Notes: generated from the sequence alone by a model not told the origin. DNA of 64,000 nucleotides from CAZMXS01 sp964570325 (GCA_964570325.1 CAZMXS010000005.1:1-64000); one strand, 5' to 3'. Shown: positions 53,158 to 62,146, numbered from the stretch's first letter. A program made the numbers and translations.

Positions 53158-53817
53158 TCAAGATCGTGATTCACTGGCGGGGTTCTTCCATTGAGCGGCG
53201 ATATACGCCCGGACTTGGGGCAGCTTGCTTTGCACATAAGCCGCTATTTTGCGCGATTGCCGAACACGGTTGCGCTCAAAGATGCAATACGGCTGGATCG
53301 GCGATGGCGGCACACCGGCCTGCAACGCCAGGTCATCCATGGCGGCGGCCGCCGCGGTATAAAACGGGTGCAGGCAAGTGATGCCGTAACGCCGGGCCAG
53401 CCGGCCGGCGGCATTCATGAATCCCGGGGTCTGCTCGGGATAATAAGCCTGTTGTTTTCGGAACCCGTCGGCCACCGCGCGAATCCCATGGCGCCGACTG
53501 TATAGAATGGCTTCGGCCAGCATGGCCAGCTTGCAACCACAACAAACCAGGTTGCCATACTTGATCGTATCCGCCTCCAGGTTCGCGATGGCCAATTCAT
53601 GAAACAGGTAAGTGCATTCAATCGGCGCCCACGAGCACTGCGCACCGAACCGCTTGCGAATCCACTCCGCCTTGTACTGGGCCAGTTCAACCCATTTCTG
53701 CGCCCCGTTAACCATCGTCAGCAGATGAACCGCGTGGCCCGCAGACAGGTAATGGACCGCCACGGCTGAGCTATCCATTCCGCCGGAAAACATTACCACA
53801 ATGGGCTGCGCGCGCAT
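53158..53817 (-). CDS. PP-loop (ExsB/QueC-like) ATP-pyrophosphatase of unknown substrate
   Basis: The 219-residue product has the PP-loop MFSGGMDSSAVAVHYLSAG at the start. It has VADGFRKQQAYYPEQTPGFM in the middle, like the D-G-x-R-x-x-Q-x-x-Y block of QueC-type enzymes. It lacks the C-terminal C-x8-C-x2-C-x2-C zinc site of QueC; instead CCGC is near residue 82. It would adenylate a substrate and add a nitrogen or sulfur nucleophile. ATG 53817 has GGAGG five bases before it; ATG 53835 would overlap the permease stop as ATGA. It ends the nucleobase operon, so a nucleobase-related substrate is inferred. True queC is at 1220. Confidence 0.75.
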   Translation of the reverse strand: MRAQPIVVMFSGGMDSSAVAVHYLSAGHAVHLLTMVNGAQKWVELAQYKAEWIRKRFGAQCSWAPIECTYLFHELAIANLEADTIKYGNLVCCGCKLAMLAEAILYSRRHGIRAVADGFRKQQAYYPEQTPGFMNAAGRLARRYGITCLHPFYTAAAAAMDDLALQAGVPPSPIQPYCIFERNRVRQSRKIAAYVQSKLPQVRAYIAAQWKNPASESRS

Positions 53818-53831
53818 TTTTCCCTCCGCCT

Positions 53832-55121
53832 TCATCGGATTCGGAATCCCTGGGCATGACCCAAGCGGGCCAAGCCATGCATCAACAACGGATAGAGAAT
53901 CAAACCGGAAAGGATGCCATTGACCGGCGGGACTCCCGGCGCGGCGACGGAAATCAGGACGGCCAGACCATAGGTGATGACCCCGGCCCAATTCACCCTG
54001 GGCATGGCCACCGCCTGCAGCCGTGGATACCGGCCGCGATTCACAATCCAGAAATCCGCCATGATGATTCCGCCCAGCGGCGGGATCAACGTGCCTAACA
54101 CCAACAGATATGGCACCAGATTATCGTATATGCCCAGGATGGCGATGATCGTCCCGATCGCCGCCCCCCCCAACGTGAACGCCTGGCGCCGCGAAGTCCG
54201 GCACAAGTTACAACCCGCGACTGAAAAGTTGTAAATTGTATTGTCCTGCGTGGTCCAGATATTCAGCAGCAGCATCACCACCCCCCAACCCATCAGTCCC
54301 TGCAGCGCGAGGACCTCGACAATATCCGCTTGATTGTAAATCAACGCGGTGTAGGCGCCGGAAAATATCATCAACCCATTGCCAACAAAAAAAGCCGCCA
54401 GGCTGGCCAATCCGGCCCCCCACGCCGACCGGGCAAATCGCGTCCAATTGGTCGCCTGCGTGCCGCCGCTGGCAAAAGTGCCAAACACAATCGTGATGCC
54501 GGCGGACACACTCAACGCCTCCCGGGGTTGAATGGCCAGCAGGTTTTGCCACCCTCCCACGTCCCGTGTCGCGCGCGCCATGCTCCACATCAGCAGCGCC
54601 GTCATCACCGGCACGGCCACGATGGAAAGCACCTCCAACCCGCGATAGCCGATATAAGCCGTCCAGCAAAACAGGAAGCCGAAAGCCAACATCAGTGGGA
54701 TATCGAACTGTGGCGGCAGGTGCAGCATTTTGACCAGCATGATCGCCACCGTGGCGGTGCCCCATCCGTACCAACCCACTTGCGTCAACCCCAGCAACAG
54801 ATCGGATCCTTTGGAGCCCCATTCGCCGAAACAGAACCGCGCCATGAGCACGGTATTGAGGCCGGTGCGATAGGCGGCCAGGCCCAACACGGCCACGTAA
54901 AGGCCCAGAAGCAAATTTCCGACCAGAATCACACCCACCAAATCCGGCCAGAACTTCATCCCGACGCCCAGTTTGCCGCCGCCCCACATAGTAGCCGTAA
55001 AAAACGTGAAGCCCAGCAACACCACCGCATTCGACCAGAACCCCTTGCGCGCGCCGTCGGGAATCTCGGTGAGCGGATAATCCTGCCCCAATGCCACACT
55101 GGGCGCATTATCCGCTGACAT
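53832..55121 (-). CDS. NCS1-family cytosine/nucleobase permease (CodB-like)
   Basis: The 429-residue product has about twelve membrane helices. It carries NCS1 features: ADNAPSVALGQDYPLTEIPD before the first helix; GFTFFTATMWGGGKLGVGM; then RFCFGEWGSKGSDLLLGLTQ; and ATNWTRFARSAWGAGLASLA. It imports cytosine or related purines and pyrimidines with protons or sodium. It is in one operon with a cytosine-deaminase-like amidohydrolase and a molybdenum hydroxylase, which supports nucleobase uptake. The specific substrate is not shown. The stop overlaps a possible start of the PP-loop gene (ATGA). ATG 55121 is used; ATG 55151 is an alternative. Confidence 0.85.
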   Translation of the reverse strand: MSADNAPSVALGQDYPLTEIPDGARKGFWSNAVVLLGFTFFTATMWGGGKLGVGMKFWPDLVGVILVGNLLLGLYVAVLGLAAYRTGLNTVLMARFCFGEWGSKGSDLLLGLTQVGWYGWGTATVAIMLVKMLHLPPQFDIPLMLAFGFLFCWTAYIGYRGLEVLSIVAVPVMTALLMWSMARATRDVGGWQNLLAIQPREALSVSAGITIVFGTFASGGTQATNWTRFARSAWGAGLASLAAFFVGNGLMIFSGAYTALIYNQADIVEVLALQGLMGWGVVMLLLNIWTTQDNTIYNFSVAGCNLCRTSRRQAFTLGGAAIGTIIAILGIYDNLVPYLLVLGTLIPPLGGIIMADFWIVNRGRYPRLQAVAMPRVNWAGVITYGLAVLISVAAPGVPPVNGILSGLILYPLLMHGLARLGHAQGFRIR

Positions 55122-55265
55122 GCCTTTTATTTCTCCATTCGCCGGTTGCATATCGCACACCGCGCCATCGGGCGAAATCCGCGGCGCCAAGGGAACGGCA
55201 TTTGGCCCGCCAATGTGAACACATTGCGCCTTAACCCTCCGGACCGGAAGCCCAGGCTCCGCAGC

Positions 55266-56486
55266 CTAGTCCTTGGGCGTCATGGCCGCTTTGTCCACCA
55301 GTTTGCCATGGCTGATCACATGCAGCGGTTCCTTGTGATACCAGAGCGCTTCGTAAACCGATTTGGCGTCCAGCACCACCAGGTGCGCCGGCGCGCCCAC
55401 CTTGAGTTCAAAGTTGGGCAAATTGATCGCCTTGGCGGGCCGCACCGTAATCATGTCGTAGATGGTTTCCATGTCCGGGAAGGTCGTCATCCACAGCAGA
55501 TGCACATTCAGGAAGCCGACCTCGAGCATGCTATTCTGTCCGAACGGATAGTAGGCGTCGGCAATGTCGTCCTGTCCCAGCATCACCAGGCAACCTTCCG
55601 CCAGCAGCTCCTTGACGCGCGCGTGCAGCGGGCCGGTGTGCGGATCGCTCACCACCCCCATGCCGGCCTGTTTCAGCAGTGCCGCCACCTTGCGGAAGTA
55701 GGGCTCCGGATACAGCGCCATCGCGCGCGCATGATGCGCCAGCGAGCGCCCAATCCGGCCTTCCTGGATCGTCCGCACCGCGAGCATTTCCAGCGTGCGC
55801 AGCCCCGGATCCCCGGCATCGTCCACAAGCATGGAGATATCCGCGTCATAGGTCTTGGCAATCGCCATCATCTGGTCAATGTGCGACTGGGAATCCGCGT
55901 CGGTGAACTCGATCCAGGGAATGCCGCCGACCACATCCGCGCCCAGATCCATGGCCGCGCGGATCAGGTCTGCCGTGCCGGGCTCGCGCACCACGCCGTC
56001 CTGCGGGAATGCCACGACCTGCACATCCACGATGCCCTTGAACTCCTCGCGCGCCTTCAACAGCGCTTTGACGCCAATCAGCTTCGCCTTCGAATCCACA
56101 TCCGCGAAGGCGCGGATATGGGTGTTGCCATTGCGCGCCGCGGACATCAGCGCCTTGCGAACATTCCGGATGATCCAGGTCTCGTTGTATTTCTCTTTCA
56201 CGCGCGCCGCCAGTTCGATGGCCGTCATGGCGGCGCCCATGTTCTCGCCGTGATAGGACGTCAGCGCCTTGGAATCCAGCATCTCCAGGGTGTAAACCTT
56301 GCACAGATGCAGGTGCGTATTGACGAACGACTCGGTGACCAGGTTACCGCCGGCATCAACGATTCGTTTCCCTTTCTCCTTGATCCGCGGCGCAATGGCC
56401 TTGATGTTGCCGCCCTGAATGCCAATATCGAACCGGCCCGGCTTCCGCCGCAACTGCGCATTTCGAATGACGAGGTCGTAGGACAT
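55266..56486 (-). CDS. Cytosine deaminase-like amidohydrolase
   Basis: The 406-residue product is an amidohydrolase-superfamily enzyme like CodA. It has VNTHLHLCKVY (H-x-H metal motif), WIEFTDADSQSHIDQM with a third His, RSLAHHARAM with the fourth, and LGQDDIADAYYPFG where CodA has the GHDD aspartate. It deaminates a nucleobase such as cytosine, isoguanine or a related ring. The His of the CodA GHDD motif is Gln here, so the exact substrate may differ. AAGGAGG lies eight bases before ATG 56486. It lies between the Mo-hydroxylase genes and the permease, 54 bases after xdh small, in one operon. Confidence 0.82.
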   Translation of the reverse strand: MSYDLVIRNAQLRRKPGRFDIGIQGGNIKAIAPRIKEKGKRIVDAGGNLVTESFVNTHLHLCKVYTLEMLDSKALTSYHGENMGAAMTAIELAARVKEKYNETWIIRNVRKALMSAARNGNTHIRAFADVDSKAKLIGVKALLKAREEFKGIVDVQVVAFPQDGVVREPGTADLIRAAMDLGADVVGGIPWIEFTDADSQSHIDQMMAIAKTYDADISMLVDDAGDPGLRTLEMLAVRTIQEGRIGRSLAHHARAMALYPEPYFRKVAALLKQAGMGVVSDPHTGPLHARVKELLAEGCLVMLGQDDIADAYYPFGQNSMLEVGFLNVHLLWMTTFPDMETIYDMITVRPAKAINLPNFELKVGAPAHLVVLDAKSVYEALWYHKEPLHVISHGKLVDKAAMTPKD

Positions 56487-56540
56487 GGAACATGCCTCCT
56501 TGTTTGTAAATCGCGTCAACGCCTGGTCAACGGCGCTTGG

Positions 56541-57017
56541 CTACTTTTTCTCCTGCATATACTTTTGCGCCAGGAACGCACCCTCCAGGATCGCCTCGTA
56601 GCCCGTACACCGGCAGAAATGCTGAGCCAGCACTTCCGTAATCTCCGCCGCGGTGGCGTTCACATTCCGGGTGTAGAGGGCATACAGATGCAGCACGATG
56701 CCCGGCATGCAATATCCGCATTGCACCGCGCCCGCCTCGATCAGCGCCCGCTGAATCGGATGCAACTCCCCGCCCTGGGCCAAGCCCTCGATGGTCAGCA
56801 CTTGCGCGCCTTCCAGCTTGGCCGCGGGGAATACGCAGCTTTTGACCGCCTCCCCGTTCACCACGACTACGCACGCGCCGCACGTGGCGTCGTCGCAGCC
56901 GCGTTTGGTACCGGTCAGTTCCAGGTCATCGCGCAGCAGCTCAATGAGCTTTTCCGCGCCCGTGATCGCCGCGGTCCGCCGCACGCCGTTGACTGTGAAT
57001 GTAACTGTTTGAGCCAT
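56541..57017 (-). CDS. Molybdenum hydroxylase 2Fe-2S subunit (xanthine dehydrogenase family)
   Basis: The 158-residue product carries two 2Fe-2S clusters. The ferredoxin-like N-terminal half has GCDDATCGACVVVVNGEAVK and then a fourth cysteine. The helical half has QCGYCMPGIVLHLYAL and FCRCTGYEAILEGA with C-G-Y-C and C-R-C-T-G. It passes electrons from the Mo-cofactor subunit at 57039. It lies 21 bases after the large subunit stop. The normal FAD subunit gene is missing from the operon, so the electron acceptor is not certain. Confidence 0.92.
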   Translation of the reverse strand: MAQTVTFTVNGVRRTAAITGAEKLIELLRDDLELTGTKRGCDDATCGACVVVVNGEAVKSCVFPAAKLEGAQVLTIEGLAQGGELHPIQRALIEAGAVQCGYCMPGIVLHLYALYTRNVNATAAEITEVLAQHFCRCTGYEAILEGAFLAQKYMQEKK

Positions 57018-57038
57018 GTTGCTGAACCTCGCGCTCCA

Positions 57039-59369
57039 TCAGGTTGTCTTTTTCGCCGCCAGCGCCTTTTGCATTCGCTCGGGAGTCACCGGGATCTCGT
57101 AGAAATCAATGCCAACCGCATCGTAGATCGCATTGAGAATCGCGGGCGCGACCCCGACAACCGGGTGTTCGCCGATGCCCCGCGCGCCGAATGGGCCGAC
57201 CACGGCCGGATTCTCCACACATTCGATCGTCTGCTTGCGCGGCGCGTCCTTGAGGCTGGGGAACCGGTAGCGCCCGTACGATGGATTCAGGGCCTTGCCG
57301 TTGGCATCGAACCGCAGCTCTTCGCACAGGCTCGCGCCGATCCCCATCATCACCCCGCCGGCAATCTGCCCTCGAATCTGGCGCGGGTTGATGACCTGGC
57401 CGACGTCAAACGCCGAGGCGAAATGGTCAATGAAGATGCGCCCCGTGGCCTTCTCGATCCGGATCTGGCAGGCCTGCGCGCCGAAGGTGTATTCCACGCC
57501 CATGGTACCCTGCCCGGTTTCCGGATCGGGCGCGGAATAGCGCGGCAGGCGGCAGTCCGCGGTGGACTGCACCACTTCGCCCACCGTCATGCCGTTCTCG
57601 TACATGTAACCGCTGGCCAGCCGCTTGACCGGCACACGAACATCGGGATCGGAGCGGAGGAACACCGCTTCGCCGTCGTAGTCAAGCATGTCCACATCGC
57701 ACCGCAGCACCTGGGCGGCCGTCTGCTTGAGCATTTGGATGGCCCGCTCGGCGGCGCGAATGATCGCGCGGCCGCCCTGCGTCGTGAACATCGAGCCGAT
57801 CGTTTGCCACTCCCACGGCGAAAACTGCGTGTCAATTTCCGTGTAAACCTTGATGCGGTCGGGTTCCAGTTTCAACGCCTCGGCGGCAACCTGGCGCACG
57901 ACGTTCCGCAACCCCTGCCCCACCTCGGCGCCGGCCATGTTAATGGACACGCTGCCGTCGGCATTGAATTTGAGATAACACCCTTTGGAGGAATGGGGCG
58001 CGCCCTTGGGCGACTTCATCATCGCCGCGAAACCCCGGCCGTAGTAAAAGCGCTCATCCTCGGCCGGCTTGGCGCCATCCTCGTATATCGCCTTTTTCAC
58101 GATAGCGACGCAATCGCGCACGCTGCCGTTGGTCGGCCACATTTTCTCGCCCAGCGCGTTGATCTTGCCGGGACCGAGATAATTGCGTTCGCGCAATTCG
58201 AACGGCGACAGATTCAACTTACGCGCCAGCACATCCATCAGGCGCTCGACGCCGAATTGTCCCTCGGGATGCCCGTAACCCCGATAGGCGCCAACGGGCG
58301 GAGTATTGGTATAGACCAGGTAGGATTCCAGCAAGCAATGCGGGAACTCATACGGTCCGGTCGCATTGTGCGTGGCGGCGATACAAACGTGCAAGCCGGT
58401 GTCGGAGTAGGCGCCTGTCGCGTGATGCACCAGCGTCTGGATCGCGGTAAGCCGGCCGGTCTTGGTGGCGCCGATCTTCATCTTGATCCGGAAGCCGTGC
58501 GCAATCAGCGTGCTGAGAAAGTCGTCGCGCCGGCTCGCCACCCACTTGACTGGATAGCCAGGAACAAAGCTCGCGATATAGGCAATGGTCTGCTCCACCG
58601 TAATGTCGGACTTGTAGCCGAAGCAACCGCCCAGTTCGGGGATGTGCACCCGGACATCCGACATGGGGCGTTCGTACACGCGCGCCAACTCCTCGCGGAT
58701 GACAAACGGGCAGATGGATGACGACCAGCACTCCAACGTGCGGTCTTCATGAAACCACACGATCGCGCCATGCGGCTCGATCGCGGCGCACGAGCCGAAA
58801 GGATAGACAAACTCGCCTTCCACGGTCACGTCGGCTTCCTTGAAGCCTTGTTCGATATCCCCCTTCTTCAGGCGATAGTAATTGGCGATGTTGGTTCCGG
58901 GACGCGGGCCCACGCCCGGGAGATGCCAATAATCGCCGCTGTTTTCATGAATCAGCACGGCATCCGCGGCCAACGCGGCGCGCGCATCCACATAAACGGG
59001 CAGCGGTTCGTATTGCACCTTGATCTGCTTTACGGCGGCGGCCGCCTGCCGCGCGGTTTCCGCAATCACAGCGGCAACGGGCTCGCCAATATACCGGACC
59101 TTTTCCACCGCCATGGGAGTCAGGTCGCGAATGTTGTCGCCGTAATGAATCGTGCAACCGCGGCCGGTAACCACCTTGACCACGCCGGGACACTGCTCGG
59201 CAGCGGATGAGTCAATCGAAACAATCCGGGCATGCGCGTAGTCCGGCCGGAGAATGGCGGCGTGCAACATGCGCGGAAGTTTGAGGTCGTCGAGGAATCG
59301 GGCTTGGCCGGTGATCTTGCTCACCGCATCGGGCCGGATGATGTTCTGACCGACATATTTCAGCGCCAC
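57039..59369 (-). CDS. Molybdopterin-binding subunit of a xanthine dehydrogenase family enzyme
   Basis: The 776-residue product has the aldehyde-oxidase/xanthine-dehydrogenase fold. The first part is YVGQNIIRPDAVSKITGQAR then FLDDLKLPRMLHAAILR. The middle has GAYRGYGHPEGQFGVERLMD, the Mo-cofactor contacts. The end has GARGIGEHPVVGVAPAIL with the catalytic Glu in G-x-G-x-G-E. It oxidises a purine or related ring with water-derived oxygen. GTG 59369 is chosen because AAGGAGG lies seven bases upstream; the longer frame upstream is not conserved-looking. It heads the operon: large subunit, Fe-S subunit, amidohydrolase, permease, PP-loop protein. Confidence 0.92.
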   Translation of the reverse strand: MALKYVGQNIIRPDAVSKITGQARFLDDLKLPRMLHAAILRPDYAHARIVSIDSSAAEQCPGVVKVVTGRGCTIHYGDNIRDLTPMAVEKVRYIGEPVAAVIAETARQAAAAVKQIKVQYEPLPVYVDARAALAADAVLIHENSGDYWHLPGVGPRPGTNIANYYRLKKGDIEQGFKEADVTVEGEFVYPFGSCAAIEPHGAIVWFHEDRTLECWSSSICPFVIREELARVYERPMSDVRVHIPELGGCFGYKSDITVEQTIAYIASFVPGYPVKWVASRRDDFLSTLIAHGFRIKMKIGATKTGRLTAIQTLVHHATGAYSDTGLHVCIAATHNATGPYEFPHCLLESYLVYTNTPPVGAYRGYGHPEGQFGVERLMDVLARKLNLSPFELRERNYLGPGKINALGEKMWPTNGSVRDCVAIVKKAIYEDGAKPAEDERFYYGRGFAAMMKSPKGAPHSSKGCYLKFNADGSVSINMAGAEVGQGLRNVVRQVAAEALKLEPDRIKVYTEIDTQFSPWEWQTIGSMFTTQGGRAIIRAAERAIQMLKQTAAQVLRCDVDMLDYDGEAVFLRSDPDVRVPVKRLASGYMYENGMTVGEVVQSTADCRLPRYSAPDPETGQGTMGVEYTFGAQACQIRIEKATGRIFIDHFASAFDVGQVINPRQIRGQIAGGVMMGIGASLCEELRFDANGKALNPSYGRYRFPSLKDAPRKQTIECVENPAVVGPFGARGIGEHPVVGVAPAILNAIYDAVGIDFYEIPVTPERMQKALAAKKTT

Positions 59370-59582
59370 GGGCAGCCTCCTTATGAAAGCGACATCCTCA
59401 CCGTACGCCGCTATAACATAGCTGATTTGCGGCCAGTTGGTATAGAGATTTTGCGATTCCTGTTCGGTTGCGGGGCCGGCGCCCTGCGACCGGCTGACTC
59501 GCGGCCATCCCGGCCAACCCGGCGCCGCTCCTTTCAAGCCGAATGGGTTCGCAATCTCGCAATCCGGCCTCCTGCTTGGTTA

Positions 59583-59611
59583 TTGACACGCCGCCTTGGC
59601 TGGCCTATCAA
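59583..59611 (+). promoter_or_regulatory. Sigma-70 promoter of the single-domain response regulator gene
   Basis: A perfect TTGACA (59583-59588) and TATCAA (59606-59611) are separated by 17 bases. The start codon at 59656 lies 44 bases after the -10 box. Confidence 0.7.
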
Positions 59612-59655
59612 ATTATTGCCGGGTTGCAACCGACCGGCGGCGAAGGAGCGGCCGT

Positions 59656-60048
59656 TTGAAAACAATCCTTTCAGTGGATGACGATCTTAAGGTGCTGCAA
59701 GCACTTGAGTTCGCCCTGCGCAAGAAGGGCTATGACATCACCGTCACCAATGATCCACTGGCCGTCGCCGCGCTGGTGGCGGAGAAGCCGGTGGACCTGG
59801 TCATGCTGGACATCCGCATGCCGATCAAGAATGGCTTCGAGGTTTTCCGCGAACTAAAAAAGCGCATTCCCGCCCTGAAGGTACTTTTTGTCACGGCCTA
59901 TCCCAGTTCCTTTTCCGTCAGTTCCGAGGGCATGCTGAAAATGTGGCAGCATGATTTTGCGGATGGTGAAACGGACATCCTGTACAAACCGTTCACAGTG
60001 GATGTCCTCTACGAGAAAGTCGCCGGGTTGATTGGACCTCCCAAGTAG
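59656..60048 (+). CDS. Single-domain (CheY-like) response regulator
   Basis: The 130-residue product is a receiver domain alone: KTILSVDDDLKVLQALEFAL, then VDLVMLDIRMPIKNGFEVFR with the phosphoacceptor Asp, then VLFVTAYPSS and ILYKPFTVDVLYEKV with the conserved Lys. There is no output domain, so it works by protein contact. TTG 59656 is chosen because AAGGAG lies nine bases before it; the longer upstream frame would cover the promoter. It precedes a BON-like protein gene by eight bases, in one operon. Confidence 0.88.
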   Translation: MKTILSVDDDLKVLQALEFALRKKGYDITVTNDPLAVAALVAEKPVDLVMLDIRMPIKNGFEVFRELKKRIPALKVLFVTAYPSSFSVSSEGMLKMWQHDFADGETDILYKPFTVDVLYEKVAGLIGPPK

Positions 60049-60056
60049 GCGCGACC

Positions 60057-60449
60057 ATGACGACTGGCACCCCCCAACGCATGGAGATTTATAGACAGGT
60101 CCGCGTCGTGCTGGTGCGGCACCTGATTGACATTGGCCGCCTGTCCATCCAGATCTCCATGCGCAACATCCACCTCCATGGTTCGCTTTGCCGCCTGCCC
60201 GGCGTCCGGCACCCGCTCACCGCGGATATGGTCGGCGCGATCTTCAGCGAACTGGGAAAAATCCCGGGCATCCGGCGCGTCCATGGCGATTTTGACAACT
60301 GGCGAACTACCGACGAGCTCGGACTGCGCTGGACGCCGGTCGCGACGCGCCAGTTGATTGACGCCGCCGCGGCGGATGTGGCGCGCGGCACCAAGCCGGC
60401 GGTTTACGAAATTGACCCGGAAGAAAAAAACCAACCGCCATCGGCGTAA
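60057..60449 (+). CDS. BON-like small protein of unknown function
   Basis: The 130-residue product has a central segment VVLVRHLIDIGRLSIQISMR, then NIHLHGSLCRLPGVRHPLTA and LGKIPGIRRVHGDFDNW. This helix-strand-strand-helix-strand order with V-x-V-x-G resembles a BON domain, which often binds lipid or protein. No signal peptide is obvious. It overlaps nothing and lies eight bases after the response regulator stop. The C-terminal IDAAAADVARGTKPAVYEID is helical then extended. The role is unknown; pairing with a receiver domain suggests a signalling partner (inference). Confidence 0.55.
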   Translation: MTTGTPQRMEIYRQVRVVLVRHLIDIGRLSIQISMRNIHLHGSLCRLPGVRHPLTADMVGAIFSELGKIPGIRRVHGDFDNWRTTDELGLRWTPVATRQLIDAAAADVARGTKPAVYEIDPEEKNQPPSA

Positions 60450-60508
60450 TCACAGAAGCATCCACGAAAACGTTTATCAATTCCTGTCGCCCGACTTCCT
60501 ACGATCAA

Positions 60509-62146
60509 TTGCTGGAGCAATTCCGCGTGGAGGTTCCGGCTGACTTCAACTTCGCGTTCGACGTCGTGGACGCCATCGCCGCCGAGGATCCCGGCCGGCT
60601 CGCGCTGGTACACGTGGACGATCAGGGTCGGCGGCGCGAATTTGACTTCGCATTTTTCCGGCGTGAATCGGACCGGCTGGCCGCCGGCCTCGCGCGGCTG
60701 GGTCTGCGGCGCGGCGACGCGGTCATGCTGCTCCTGTTCCGTCGGATCGAGTTCTGGGTCAGCGTCCTGGCCCTGCACAAGCTCGGCGCGGTTGCCATTC
60801 CATCCCCCGCCATGCTGTCGCCGGCGGATATCCGTCACCGCCTGGCGGCCGCGCGCGTGGCCGCCGTGCTGGCGGAGGATTCCCTCACCGCCACGGTGGA
60901 TGGGGGCCGAGTGGGCAATCCCGGCGTCAAACTCCTGGTGCAAGCGGGCGCGGCTTCGCCGCCGTCAGGCTGGATGGATTATGCGGAGGTGCTCCGCCGT
61001 GGCGATGATTCGCGCGGCGGGCTGGAACGGAGCGCCGGCGGGCGTGATCCGCTGTTCATCTTTTTTTCCTCCGGCACCACCGGCGCGCCGAAAATGGTCA
61101 TGCACGACCACTCCTATCCGCTCGCGCATGCGCTGACCGCCATCCACTGGCAGGATCTCAAACCGGGCGACCTGCACCTGACGATCGCCGACACGGGCTG
61201 GGCCAAGGCGGCCTGGGGCAAACTCTACGGCCAGTGGCTTGCCGGCGCGACGGTCTTCGTTCACGATTTCCGCGGCCGCTTCAACGCCCACCGCCTGCTG
61301 CAGGTGCTGGCCCAGCAGCGCGTCACCACCTTCTGCGCGCCGCCCACCGTCTACCGCCTGATGACCACGCATCACGACCTGCGTCAATACGACCTGTCCG
61401 CTCTGCGCCATTGCGTCAGCGCCGGCGAACTGCTCAATCGCGACATCTTCGACAAGTGGCAGGCCGGCACCGGGCTGCGTATCTTCGAAGGCTACGGCCA
61501 GACGGAAACCACCCTGCAAATCGCCACGTTCCCCTTCATGGAGCCCAAACCCGGCTCAATGGGCAAGCCTTGTCCGGGCTGGGATATCGCGCTGCTTGAC
61601 GAGCGGGACCAGCCGGTCGCCACGCGGGAGGAAGGCGAGATTTGCATCCGTCTCAACGACCAGCCGCCGCTTGGCTTGTTCACCGGTTATGCCGGCGATC
61701 CGGACCTGACGCGCGCGGTCATGCGCGACGGGTATTATCGCACGGGCGACATGGCCTGGCGGGATGAAGACGGCTATTATTGGTTCATCGGGCGAAACGA
61801 CGACCTGATCAAAAGCTCGGGCTATCGGATCGGTCCATTCGAAGTGGAGAGCGTGTTGGTCACGCATCCGGCGGTGGCGGAAGCAGCGGTCACCGGCGTC
61901 CCGGATCCGGTGCGGGGGCAACTGGTCAAAGCCACGATTGTACTGAAGCCCGGCCACGCGCCTTCCGAACATCTGAAGCGCGACATTCAGGATTTCACCA
62001 AGAAAGCGACGGCCGGCTACAAACACCCGCGGGTAATCGAGTTTGCACCGGAACTACCCAAGACCATCAGCGGCAAAATCCGGCGCGGGGCCATCCGGGC
62101 ACAGGATGCCAAGCCCGCGTCGCCGCCGCCGGAAACAACCCCATAG
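60509..62146 (+). CDS. AMP-forming medium-chain acyl-CoA synthetase
   Basis: The 545-residue product is an ANL-superfamily ligase. It has the adenylation P-loop FFSSGTTGAPKMVMHDHSYP, GYGQTETTLQIATFPFM, YYRTGDMAWRDEDGYYWFIG, RNDDLIKSSGYRIGPFEVE and the C-terminal PKTISGKIRRGAIRA with its Lys. The pattern, with TIADTGWAKAAWGKLYGQWL, fits the medium-chain (ACSM-like) group. It activates short or medium fatty or aromatic acids to CoA thioesters. TTG 60509 gives a start 7-10 residues before the conserved FRVEVPADFNF, as expected. No ATG is available in frame upstream. Stop at 62146 is convergent with lpxD. Confidence 0.85.
   Translation: MLEQFRVEVPADFNFAFDVVDAIAAEDPGRLALVHVDDQGRRREFDFAFFRRESDRLAAGLARLGLRRGDAVMLLLFRRIEFWVSVLALHKLGAVAIPSPAMLSPADIRHRLAAARVAAVLAEDSLTATVDGGRVGNPGVKLLVQAGAASPPSGWMDYAEVLRRGDDSRGGLERSAGGRDPLFIFFSSGTTGAPKMVMHDHSYPLAHALTAIHWQDLKPGDLHLTIADTGWAKAAWGKLYGQWLAGATVFVHDFRGRFNAHRLLQVLAQQRVTTFCAPPTVYRLMTTHHDLRQYDLSALRHCVSAGELLNRDIFDKWQAGTGLRIFEGYGQTETTLQIATFPFMEPKPGSMGKPCPGWDIALLDERDQPVATREEGEICIRLNDQPPLGLFTGYAGDPDLTRAVMRDGYYRTGDMAWRDEDGYYWFIGRNDDLIKSSGYRIGPFEVESVLVTHPAVAEAAVTGVPDPVRGQLVKATIVLKPGHAPSEHLKRDIQDFTKKATAGYKHPRVIEFAPELPKTISGKIRRGAIRAQDAKPASPPPETTP

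Noticed and set aside
53158..53991. A second queC
   Set aside because: The PP-loop is similar, but the C-terminal zinc cysteines of QueC are missing and a full queC is at 1220.
55146..58721. Forward frame of about 1190 codons opposite the nucleobase operon
   Set aside because: It spans the antisense of three well-supported genes, is rich in Arg and His without domains, and has no ribosome-binding site.
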